A DNA stretch of 41,462 nt, taken from the NCBI RefSeq assembly GCF_000739555.1, contig NZ_BBJN01000016.1:1-41462 (forward strand), given 5' to 3'. The position numbers and the translations under genes were made by a program. Source of the stretch: Halolamina rubra (lineage in GTDB: Archaea > Halobacteriota > Halobacteria > Halobacteriales > Haloferacaceae). Below the pieces are notes generated by a model, which saw only the letters and a list, made by a program, of their open reading frames with translations, ran no database searches and was not told the origin of the DNA. Below are positions 7,308 to 14,574 of the stretch, piece by piece; the first letter of the stretch is position 1; each line of letters begins with the position of its first letter.

Positions 7308-8258
7308 ATGAGTATATACAGATATTCGGCACGACGGATCCTGCAGATCATTCCGGTCCTCCTGGGAGTGTTCTCACTGACGTTCGTCATGGTTCATGCG
7401 CTTCCAGGAAATCCGGTACGCATCTACCTAGGGTTGAATCCGAGTCAATCCCTTGAGCAGGAGTTGTTAGCGGAGTATGGCTTCAATCAACCACTCTGGA
7501 AGCAGTACCTGGATTACCTGTGGCGACTGCTCCACGGAAACATCGGCGAGTCGTTCGTGCGAAAGGAACCGGTATCGGAACTGATGCTGGCGCGACTGGG
7601 GCCGACAGTGACGCTTATGGGGCTCTCGTATGCCATCGCGCTACCCAGCGCGTTACTCCTCGGTGTGTACGCGGCAGCGACGCACAACGAACTGGGGGAT
7701 CACGTCTCCCGGTTCTTCGGGTTGGCAGGGCTCTCCACGCCGAATTTCTGGCTCGGACTGATGCTCATCTTCATCATGGCGTATCAGTTCGACGTCCTCC
7801 CGGCATCAGGGTATGTCCCTTTCACACAGGATCCGGTTGCCTCAATCAAACATCTCATTCTACCCGTAATCACGCTCGCGACCGCACAGACCGCGACACT
7901 CATGCGGATGACCCGATCGAGCATGGTCGAAGAGCTTTCGAAGGATTACGTTCAGACGGCCCGCGCATACGGGCTCCCCGAACGCAGAATCCTTCTGAAA
8001 CACGCCTTCCGGAATGCATTGCTCCCGCTCGTGACGATCATTGGACTTCAACTGTCGTTCCTGTTGGACGGGAGTGTCGTCATTGAGCAAATTTTCGCCA
8101 TCCCCGGGATGGGACGACTCGGATACAACGGCCTCCTGCAGCAGGATTACGGAGTCATTATCGGGTTAAACATTTTCTTCGCGATTTTGTTCCTGATCGG
8201 CGTATTGATCACTGACTTGGCGTACGCGTACATCGATCCGCGGATCCGATACGATTGA
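7308..8258 (+). CDS. dppB: Dpp/Opp-type ABC permease, DppB-like
   Basis: Inner permease subunit of the peptide importer, 316 aa with about six transmembrane segments. The first helix (residues 8-30) is followed by the DppB-type extracellular region with the PGNPVR motif, and then by a binding-protein-dependent transport domain. The cytoplasmic coupling loop lies around residues 215-235 (YVQTARAYGLPERRILLKHA), the EAA-like motif that docks on the ATPase. The C-terminus has the family sequence GMGRLGYNGLLQQDY. The stop is one base before the next start (8260), so translation is coupled with the DppC-like subunit. Confidence 0.95.
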   Translation: MSIYRYSARRILQIIPVLLGVFSLTFVMVHALPGNPVRIYLGLNPSQSLEQELLAEYGFNQPLWKQYLDYLWRLLHGNIGESFVRKEPVSELMLARLGPTVTLMGLSYAIALPSALLLGVYAAATHNELGDHVSRFFGLAGLSTPNFWLGLMLIFIMAYQFDVLPASGYVPFTQDPVASIKHLILPVITLATAQTATLMRMTRSSMVEELSKDYVQTARAYGLPERRILLKHAFRNALLPLVTIIGLQLSFLLDGSVVIEQIFAIPGMGRLGYNGLLQQDYGVIIGLNIFFAILFLIGVLITDLAYAYIDPRIRYD

Positions 8259-8259
8259 T

Positions 8260-9333
8260 ATGAGTACGGATACATCCACCAACATTCAGAACAAGGAGTT
8301 CGAGACGGAGAGTGGCATTCTGGCGACGATCAAGGAGCTACGCCACAGCGGGACGGCAATGGGCGGGCTCCTGATCGTCAGCCTGTTGCTCGTCATGGCA
8401 ATCGTCTCGACGGTCGATATCGTCCTGTTAGACAAGGCGATCATCAAGTCGTTGTTTGCGGACCCACACGAGATGAACACGCTCCAGATCTATGCCCCGC
8501 CGTCGATGGAGCATCCGATGGGCACTGACCAGTACGGCCGGGACGTCCTGGCTCGCATCATCTACGGCAGTCGGGTTGCGCTTGCGATCGGAATCATCGC
8601 GGTAGGCATCGGGTTCTTCGGGGGCGTCACCCTCGGAGCGTTTTCCGCCTACAAGGGTGGCTACGTCGACGACATCATCATGCGGGCACTCGAGACGCTC
8701 TACTCGATTCCCGGGCTGGTCCTGGCGATGACGATGATGGCGATTCTGGGACCGAGCATCTACAACCTCTTTTTCGCCTACGGGATCATCGGTATCCCCG
8801 CATACGCCCGCGTTATCCGGTCGGAAGTGCTCTCGATTCGTGAGGAGGAGTACATCGACGCAGCAAAGGCTGCCGGACTATCGAACTACAAGATCCTCTT
8901 CCGAGAGATCATCCCGAACGGGCTCTCAGCAGTACTGGTCCAGGCAACCCTCTCCATGGGGAGCGTCATCATCGGCGCCGCGGCACTGTCCTTCCTGGGG
9001 TTCGGTGTCCAACCCCCGACTGCATCGTGGGGACGGATGCTCAACACCGCCCAGTCGGCGCTGTTGATCGCCCCCTGGGTCGCCATCTTCCCGGGCCTGA
9101 TGATTTTCATTACCGTGATGGGATTCAATATGCTCGGCGACGGCCTCCGTGATGCGATGGACCCGCGAACGAGCCTTCGGTCGCCGAAGATGGAGGCACT
9201 TGAGGAGTACGCCGACCGCGTCGCAGACCCGACGAAGGCCGACCCGGTCGGATCTGACGACTGGCTCGCGGGCACGGCATTGTCCGGGAAGGATGCCCGG
9301 AACGACGCAACTGACGGGGGTGAACGCCAGTGA
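8260..9333 (+). CDS. dppC: Dpp/Opp-type ABC permease, DppC-like
   Basis: Second permease of the importer, 357 aa. It has the DppC arrangement: a cytoplasmic N-terminus, one helix near residues 40-58, the loop with HPMGTDQYGRDVLARIIYG (family signature, about residues 85-105), then five more helices. The EAA-like coupling loop EYIDAAKAAGLSNYKILFRE lies near residue 200. An acidic tail of about 55 residues follows the last helix and is longer than in bacterial homologues. The stop codon overlaps the GTG start of the next gene (GTGA at 9330-9333), so the operon is tightly coupled. Confidence 0.95.
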   Translation: MSTDTSTNIQNKEFETESGILATIKELRHSGTAMGGLLIVSLLLVMAIVSTVDIVLLDKAIIKSLFADPHEMNTLQIYAPPSMEHPMGTDQYGRDVLARIIYGSRVALAIGIIAVGIGFFGGVTLGAFSAYKGGYVDDIIMRALETLYSIPGLVLAMTMMAILGPSIYNLFFAYGIIGIPAYARVIRSEVLSIREEEYIDAAKAAGLSNYKILFREIIPNGLSAVLVQATLSMGSVIIGAAALSFLGFGVQPPTASWGRMLNTAQSALLIAPWVAIFPGLMIFITVMGFNMLGDGLRDAMDPRTSLRSPKMEALEEYADRVADPTKADPVGSDDWLAGTALSGKDARNDATDGGERQ

Positions 9334-10385
9334 GCCTCCTCGAAGTCTCGGATCTCCGGACGTACTTCTACACGGAGGCCGGGATCGTCCGCGCCGTCGA
9401 CGGCGTCGACTTCGAGGTCGAGGCCGGCGAGTCCCTGGGTCTCGTTGGAGAAAGCGGGGCCGGCAAGAGCGTGACCGTCAAAAGCCTTCTCGGGCTCATC
9501 GACGTCCCGGGGAAGGTCGTCGACGGGGAGATCTACTTCGACGGTCAAGCGCTGCACGAGATGTCAGAGCAAGAGCTTCGACAGAACGTTCGCGGGTCCG
9601 ATATCTCGTTCGTCTTCCAGGACCCGATGTCGGCGCTCAATCCCGTGCACACGGTCGGGAGTCAGATCGCCGAGGTCGTCGAGTACCACACCGACCGAAC
9701 GGAGGCGGAAGCATGGGAGCGTGCTGTTACGCTATTGGACGACGTTGGAATTCCGGACGCTGAACAACGTGCGGACCAGTATCCCCACGAGTTCTCCGGC
9801 GGGATGCGTCAACGCGTCCTCATCGCGATGGCGCTGTCGTGTGACCCAAAGCTCATCATCGCCGACGAACCAACGACGGCACTGGACGTCACGATCCAGG
9901 CACAGATCATCGAACTGTTCGAAGAGATTCAAGAGAAGTACGGTACTGCGATCGTCTACGTCACCCACGACCTCGGGGTCGTTCGGGAGGTGTGTGATCG
10001 GGTCGCCGTAATGTATCTCGGCAAGATCGTCGAATCGGCGCCGTACGACGAGCTCTACCAGGATCCACATCACCCCTACACGCAGATGCTGATGCGCTCC
10101 GTCGTTACGCCCGATAGAGACGTATCGGAACTGGAACCGATCCAGGGGACGATGCCGAGTGCCGTTGACCCTCCGTCAGGATGCCGGTTCCGAACACGGT
10201 GTCCTCGCGAATTCGACGAATGCGGGCGGTATGAACCGCCCCGCATTCAGGTCGGGGAGAACCACGATAGCGCCTGTCTACTCCATGATGAACAGTTCGA
10301 GAGAGAGGAGCCCGCGCTCCATCTCGATTCCGGGGCAGCGGAGACCGATTCGACGAGCGGCTCCCGAGGTGCATACGATGAGTAG
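9330..10385 (+). CDS. dppD: Peptide importer ATPase, DppD-like
   Basis: First ATP-hydrolysing subunit of the importer, 351 aa. It uses a GTG start that overlaps the previous stop. It shows Walker A (GESGAGKS, about residue 40), Q-loop (VFQDPMSALNP), ABC signature (FSGGMRQRV, about 155), Walker B (LIIADEP) and the H-loop (VTHDLG). The C-terminal oligopeptide-transporter extension has the cysteine pattern CRFRTRCP...C...C (about residues 285-325), which is typical of DppD/OppD. It pairs with the DppF-like ATPase encoded next, whose start lies inside the end of this gene. Confidence 0.95.
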   Translation: MSLLEVSDLRTYFYTEAGIVRAVDGVDFEVEAGESLGLVGESGAGKSVTVKSLLGLIDVPGKVVDGEIYFDGQALHEMSEQELRQNVRGSDISFVFQDPMSALNPVHTVGSQIAEVVEYHTDRTEAEAWERAVTLLDDVGIPDAEQRADQYPHEFSGGMRQRVLIAMALSCDPKLIIADEPTTALDVTIQAQIIELFEEIQEKYGTAIVYVTHDLGVVREVCDRVAVMYLGKIVESAPYDELYQDPHHPYTQMLMRSVVTPDRDVSELEPIQGTMPSAVDPPSGCRFRTRCPREFDECGRYEPPRIQVGENHDSACLLHDEQFEREEPALHLDSGAAETDSTSGSRGAYDE

Positions 10386-11688
10386 CCTTCACGATGCGAC
10401 GACAGGAACGGAGCGGGAATCCCGTGGAGAGAGTCCTGTTGAACAGGACCAACCCCTCCTCAGGGTACGGGGTCTCAAAAAACATTTCCCCGTCAACACG
10501 GGTTTCATTTCTTCGGTCAAACTGAACCGTAGCGGTGGATTTCCTCTCACTCTGGATGACACGAAGGTCCGTGCAGTAGACGGCGTCAACTTCGACCTCC
10601 ATAGTGGAGAGACGTTCGGCGTCGTCGGCGAATCCGGTTGTGGGAAATCAACCCTCGCCCGGACGCTCGTGGGGCTCGAACAGCCAACCGACGGGACGAT
10701 CGTGTTCGAAGGCGAGGACATCTCGGATTTCGACTCGTCGTCCCTCCAGCAGTTCCGAAAGAACGCCCAGATCGTCTTCCAAGATCCGCAGTCGAGCCTC
10801 AACCCGCGTCGGAAGATCGGGAGCATCATCGCTGATCCGCTCGAAGCGGCGGGCTGGGACAAAGACAAGCGGCGTGACCGCGTGCTCGAACTGCTCGAAG
10901 ATGTCGGGCTCGAAGAGGACTTCTACAACCGCTACCCGCACGAGTTCTCTGGCGGCCAACGCCAACGTATCAACCTCGCCCGAGCGCTTTCGATCAACCC
11001 GGATTTGGTCATCGCCGACGAACCCGTAAGCGGGCTCGACATGAGTGTCCAGGCGCAGATCCTTACGCTGATGGATGACCTCCAAGACGAGTACGGGCTC
11101 ACCTACCTCTTTATCACTCACGACCTCTCGGTGATTCGCCAGGTCGCCGACCGGATCGCCGTCATGTACGTCGGTGACTTCGTGGAAAAAGCGCCGACAT
11201 CGAAACTATTCGCTGAACCCCACCATCCCTACTCGCGGGCACTACTGGACGCTGTACCCAACCCCGATCCCGCCTCCCGCGATCTGAGTGCGGAACTTCA
11301 TGGCGACGTCCCAAGCCCCAGTGATCCACCGTCGGGCTGCAAGTTCCACACACGGTGTCCGAAGATCATCCCACCTGACGGATTCTCCCGGGAGGAGTAT
11401 ATCGAGTACGTGACGTTCAAGACGGAGTTCGATGAGCGATCGGTCGATCCGACAGACGACCCCGCCACGTACTTTGATGTCTCACTACCGCGACTCGCAC
11501 AGTCCACCGTCGAAAAGGCATTCACACTCGCCGAGGACGGTGACTGGGACGCAGCAAAAGCGGAACTCGACACGCACCAGTCCGTCTGTGAAACGGCGGT
11601 CCCCGACCTGGAACAGGTCGCCGACGCCTCACGCCATACGTCAGCGTGCCACCTCCCGGATGCCGAGCGCGAGCCCTATACGTGGTGA
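10378..11688 (+). CDS. dppF: Peptide importer ATPase, DppF-like, with an extended C-terminus
   Basis: Second ATPase of the importer, 436 aa. I choose the ATG at 10378, which overlaps the end of dppD by 8 bases; the open frame begins earlier at 10159, inside dppD. It carries Walker A (GESGCGKST), the signature FSGGQRQRI, Walker B (LVIADEP) and the H-loop (ITHDLS). An insert of about 15 residues between the first two beta strands (around residues 40-60) is usual for halobacterial DppF as I remember it. The C-terminal cysteine module is unusual: between CKFHTRCP and the last Cys-x-x-x-x-Asp element lie about 90 extra residues, rich in acidic and helical sequence. No further importer gene follows; the next gene is convergent. 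Confidence 0.93.
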   Translation: MSSLHDATTGTERESRGESPVEQDQPLLRVRGLKKHFPVNTGFISSVKLNRSGGFPLTLDDTKVRAVDGVNFDLHSGETFGVVGESGCGKSTLARTLVGLEQPTDGTIVFEGEDISDFDSSSLQQFRKNAQIVFQDPQSSLNPRRKIGSIIADPLEAAGWDKDKRRDRVLELLEDVGLEEDFYNRYPHEFSGGQRQRINLARALSINPDLVIADEPVSGLDMSVQAQILTLMDDLQDEYGLTYLFITHDLSVIRQVADRIAVMYVGDFVEKAPTSKLFAEPHHPYSRALLDAVPNPDPASRDLSAELHGDVPSPSDPPSGCKFHTRCPKIIPPDGFSREEYIEYVTFKTEFDERSVDPTDDPATYFDVSLPRLAQSTVEKAFTLAEDGDWDAAKAELDTHQSVCETAVPDLEQVADASRHTSACHLPDAEREPYTW

Positions 11689-11735
11689 CGGAGTTCGAAC
11701 CAATCTCGGAAGCCGAACGCGTCAGTCAACGCACG

Positions 11736-12245
11736 CTACTCGGTGACGACGAGAACCTCGGTCGCTGCTGAAAGGCCGTGTTTCTCGGCGTCGCCGACTG
11801 CGAGATAGCCGGTGAGTGTATGTTCTCCCGGCGCGTCGACCCACACTGGTTCGTTGTTCCGTTCCTCACAAATTCGGCCGTCCCACGTTCCTCTGAACAC
11901 CTTTCGCTCACGCCCTCCGAATCTGACTTGTCGCTGCGTGGCCGGTGGTGTAAAGGTGCGGTTGTCCGCCTCGTCGATGCCATCGACTCCCCATCCCCAG
12001 AGTCGGCTTGTCGCCGTCGAAACCACTACCGGGAACGGAATTCGGTTTCTAATAACGACGTGGAAAGCTGTTGGCTCACCGAGTTGGATGGTCTCAGGAG
12101 CGTGCACCTCGACGGTGAGTGCGGCAAGACCCAGTCGCTGCGGCACCAACCGGGAGAACCACGCTCCGCTCTGCTCTTTATTGTCAGACTCACGGTCGAC
12201 CGGGATGGGGGACCGTTTCCGCCCGTCGTTAGGCGATCCGGACAT
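11736..12245 (-). CDS. Small haloarchaeal beta-rich protein (DUF7974-like), function unknown
   Basis: A 169-residue protein read from the ATG at 12245; the longer open frame up to 12584 overlaps dgcN on the other strand and is not credible. After about 35 polar residues it reads as a beta-sandwich: a LTVEVHAPETIQLGEP strand pair, then NRIPFPVVVSTATSRLWGW. This resembles the haloarchaeal family I recall as DUF7974, in which a short immunoglobulin-like domain describes relative limits on non-protein additives or surface contacts without known function. The central FRGTWDGRICEE and the final GEHTLTGYLAVGD strands fit the same fold. There is no signal peptide. It lies convergent with dppF (47 bases between stops) and divergent from dgcN. 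Nothing in it points to a role in peptide use. The family name is from memory and uncertain; the open frame itself is convincing. Confidence 0.65.
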   Translation of the reverse strand: MSGSPNDGRKRSPIPVDRESDNKEQSGAWFSRLVPQRLGLAALTVEVHAPETIQLGEPTAFHVVIRNRIPFPVVVSTATSRLWGWGVDGIDEADNRTFTPPATQRQVRFGGRERKVFRGTWDGRICEERNNEPVWVDAPGEHTLTGYLAVGDAEKHGLSAATEVLVVTE

Positions 12246-12313
12246 TGATTTGTTTGATGGAAGTTGGTCTGGGGTACTGGAAAAGCAGGTTATGCCAGGG
12301 GGTTTCGTCTGAT

Positions 12314-12322
12314 GTGTTACAC
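12314..12322. promoter_or_regulatory. GTGT-T-ACAC palindrome upstream of dgcN
   Basis: A 9-base odd palindrome with the same GTGT/ACAC half-sites as the one before the D-aminopeptidase gene (1729-1736), differing by one central base. It precedes a TATA-like run (TAATATACC at 12331-12339, and CTTATAG at 12342-12348). It lies about 105 bases before the dgcN start and about 70 before the divergent small gene. Short palindromes occur by chance, so this rests mainly on the repeated motif and position. Confidence 0.3.
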
Positions 12323-12374
12323 CGGTCGGGTAATATACCTGCTTATAGACGTGTGATCCTTGCGCTAGGTTCCG

Positions 12375-12390
12375 ACCTTCTATGGAAGGT
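12375..12390. promoter_or_regulatory. Inverted repeat in the dgcN promoter
   Basis: ACCTTC (12375-12380) and GAAGGT (12385-12390) are perfect inverted arms around TATG. The repeat ends 35 bases before the dgcN ATG at 12426 and just before a T-run (ATTTTTGT, about 12397-12404) that has the right spacing for a TATA box. A regulator bound here would sit on the promoter. Confidence 0.4.
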
Positions 12391-12425
12391 TGTGGGATTT
12401 TTGTGGGGAGTGGCGAAGAGTCGAT

Positions 12426-13499
12426 ATGAATCTTCACGACGGCTTCGACACGCCGGTGCCGACTATCGTGCTCGCGGAAGAGGAGTTCGGTGACCCCGGC
12501 GGGAAGACCGCCCACGGAGTTTTGCTGCACAGCGAGGTGTTCGATGCCCGCGCGGTCGTCGACTCGGAATCGGCAGGCGAGCACCCGGCGGACGTGCTCG
12601 AGCGGGCAGACGCACCGGACGTACCCATCGTGCCGTCAGTCGCCGACGCGCTCGAGGCGGCGCCCGAAGCGGAAGCACTGGTTATCGGCGTCGCACCCGC
12701 GGGCGGAGAGCTCCCGGACGCGTGGGTTAGCGACATCGAGGCGGCGATGGCTGCTGGCTGCGACGTGGTCTCCGGGCTCCACACGTTCCTCAGCGAGGAC
12801 GAACACTGGTCCTCATTGGCCGACGAACACCAGGTCCGCATCTTCGACGTGCGGAAGCCGCCAGGTGAGGACGACCTACGGGTTGGTGACGGAGCTGTCG
12901 ACGATGTCGACGCGGACGTAGTGCTGACGCTCGGAACGGACTGTGCGGTCGGGAAGCGCACGACAACGTTCGAACTCTACCGTGCCGCGAAGCAATCGGG
13001 GCTGGACGCCGGCTGGGTCGCGACGGGGCAGACCGGAATCATGGTCGGTGCACAGGCGGGTGTCGTTGTCGACCGCGTGCCCGCAGACTTCGTCGCCGGC
13101 GTCGTCGAAGATCTCGTGCTCTCGGTCGCTGAGGCGCACGACCTCGTCCTAGTCGAGGGACAGGCGTCTTTGACCCACCGGGGCTACTCGGGGGTCACAC
13201 TCGGCGTACTCCACGGCGCTTGGCCCGACGCGGTGGTCCTCGTTGACGACCCCGACCGAACCCGTCGGACTCACTTCGAACAGTTCCCCGTCGAAGGGGT
13301 TGCGACCGAAAAGGCGCTGATCGAGGAGTTATCGGCGGCATCAGTCGCCGCGCTGTCGACCTGGGGTGACCCGTCTACCGAATCTGACCGTCACGGCCTC
13401 CCCGCAGTCAATGTTTATGACGAAAACGGTCCCGAGGAACTACTGAGGACCGTTGGGAAGCATCTCGAAGCGGGAGAGAACGCGGCGGGGAGGGAGTGA
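12426..13499 (+). CDS. dgcN: DUF1611 protein, DgcN-like (D-glutamate N-acetyltransferase family)
   Basis: A 357-residue member of DUF1611. The start is the ATG at 12426, giving the family-like N-terminus; the frame itself opens at 12390. The N-terminal half is an alpha/beta domain, and the C-terminal half has the P-loop-like segment GTDCAVGKRTT (170-180) and the conserved VEGQASLTHRGYSG (243-256). Work on marine bacteria that I recall named this family DgcN, which N-acetylates D-glutamate before the epimerase DgcA inverts it. Here the next gene is exactly such an epimerase, and the stop codon overlaps its start (TGATG). That pairing, rather than a residue-level test, supports the function. 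Older annotation calls these proteins hypothetical. In this block D-Glu could come from murein stem peptides. Confidence 0.82.
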   Translation: MNLHDGFDTPVPTIVLAEEEFGDPGGKTAHGVLLHSEVFDARAVVDSESAGEHPADVLERADAPDVPIVPSVADALEAAPEAEALVIGVAPAGGELPDAWVSDIEAAMAAGCDVVSGLHTFLSEDEHWSSLADEHQVRIFDVRKPPGEDDLRVGDGAVDDVDADVVLTLGTDCAVGKRTTTFELYRAAKQSGLDAGWVATGQTGIMVGAQAGVVVDRVPADFVAGVVEDLVLSVAEAHDLVLVEGQASLTHRGYSGVTLGVLHGAWPDAVVLVDDPDRTRRTHFEQFPVEGVATEKALIEELSAASVAALSTWGDPSTESDRHGLPAVNVYDENGPEELLRTVGKHLEAGENAAGRE

Positions 13500-14557
13500 T
13501 GAGCGAGATTGTCGACCTCATTGCCGAGCCGCTGGATCTCGAGTTGACGGAACCCTTCGAGATCTCCCTCGGCGTCCAACGCGAGGCAGCTAACGTCCTC
13601 GTGCGGGTCGAAACCGCGGATGGCGTCGTCGGCTACGGTGAAGGCTCGCCGCTCGCGCCGGTCACCGGAGAGACGCAGGCCGCCGCACTCGCAACTGCAC
13701 GTGACGCGGCGACTGTTGTCGAGGGACGTCAGGTAGGCGATTACCGTCGCCTCGTCGACGACATCCGCTCCACATTTCCCGGGGCGGTGTCGGCCAATCT
13801 CGCAGTCGAAACGGCGATCCTTGACGCATGCTGTCGCGAGCGCGAGATCCCACTCTCGGTGCTGTTCGGCGGAACTCCCCGGCCGGTCGAGACCGATATG
13901 ACGATTCCCATTGGATCCGTGGAGGAGACCGTTCGCCGTGCCGAGGCTGCCGTTGAATCGGGGTTCAACAATCTCAAAATCAAGACCGGGACCGACGTGG
14001 AGGATGACATCGAGCGCGTTGTAGCCGTTCGGGAGGTTGCCCCGAATACGACACTCAAGGTCGACGCGAACCAGGGGTGGACGCCGAAAGAGACTCGCTC
14101 CTTCGCCGACGCTGTTACAGCCCATGAGGTAGATCTCAAACTCATCGAACAGCCGGTTGCTGCCGACGACGTGTGTGGGCTGGCCGATGTACGCCGTCAC
14201 GTTGACATCCCGATAGCCGCCGACGAGACGGTGTTCACGCCCGCAGACGCGGTTCGGGTCGTCGAGGAAGGGGCAGCCGACGTCATCAATGCCAAACTCG
14301 GGAAGTCTGGGCCGTTGGCTGTTGCGGAGATCGCAGCGATCGCCCAGGCAGCCAACCTCGAGTGTATGATCGGCTGCATGCTCGAGAGTTCGATCGGGAC
14401 TCACACGGCAAGCCACGTCGTGGCCGGAATGGGGGCATTTTCCTACGTTGACCTCGACAGTACGCACCTGCTGGCTGAGGATGTCGTGACGCAGACGGAG
14501 GGGCCAGTCCACGAGATTTCCGGACCAGGCCACGGTATCACGCCGGAAAACATTTGA
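13499..14557 (+). CDS. dgcA: Enolase-superfamily epimerase: DgcA / L-Ala-D/L-Glu epimerase family
   Basis: A mandelate-racemase/muconate-lactonising type enzyme, 352 aa, from the ATG at 13499; a GTG one codon earlier is possible. All catalytic parts are visible: the acid/base lysines in LKIKTG (Lys160, Lys162); the metal ligands Asp189 (DANQGW), Glu217 (IEQP) and Asp242 (ADET); the opposite base in NAKLGKSG (Lys266/Lys269); and the DLD motif (318-320), which in dipeptide epimerases binds the substrate amino group. It could therefore invert L-Ala-D-Glu dipeptides (YkfB/YcjG activity) or N-acetyl-D-Glu (DgcA activity). The coupled dgcN favours the second. Either reaction makes L-Glu from murein D-Glu. 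It ends 17 bases from the convergent S9 peptidase gene. Confidence 0.9.
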   Translation: MSEIVDLIAEPLDLELTEPFEISLGVQREAANVLVRVETADGVVGYGEGSPLAPVTGETQAAALATARDAATVVEGRQVGDYRRLVDDIRSTFPGAVSANLAVETAILDACCREREIPLSVLFGGTPRPVETDMTIPIGSVEETVRRAEAAVESGFNNLKIKTGTDVEDDIERVVAVREVAPNTTLKVDANQGWTPKETRSFADAVTAHEVDLKLIEQPVAADDVCGLADVRRHVDIPIAADETVFTPADAVRVVEEGAADVINAKLGKSGPLAVAEIAAIAQAANLECMIGCMLESSIGTHTASHVVAGMGAFSYVDLDSTHLLAEDVVTQTEGPVHEISGPGHGITPENI

Positions 14558-14574
14558 ATCGACAAGGTCGATCC

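Noticed and set aside
12246..12584. N-terminal extension of the small minus-strand gene up to 12584
   Set aside because: It would overlap the dgcN coding region and promoter; the sequence before the Met at 12245 looks non-coding.
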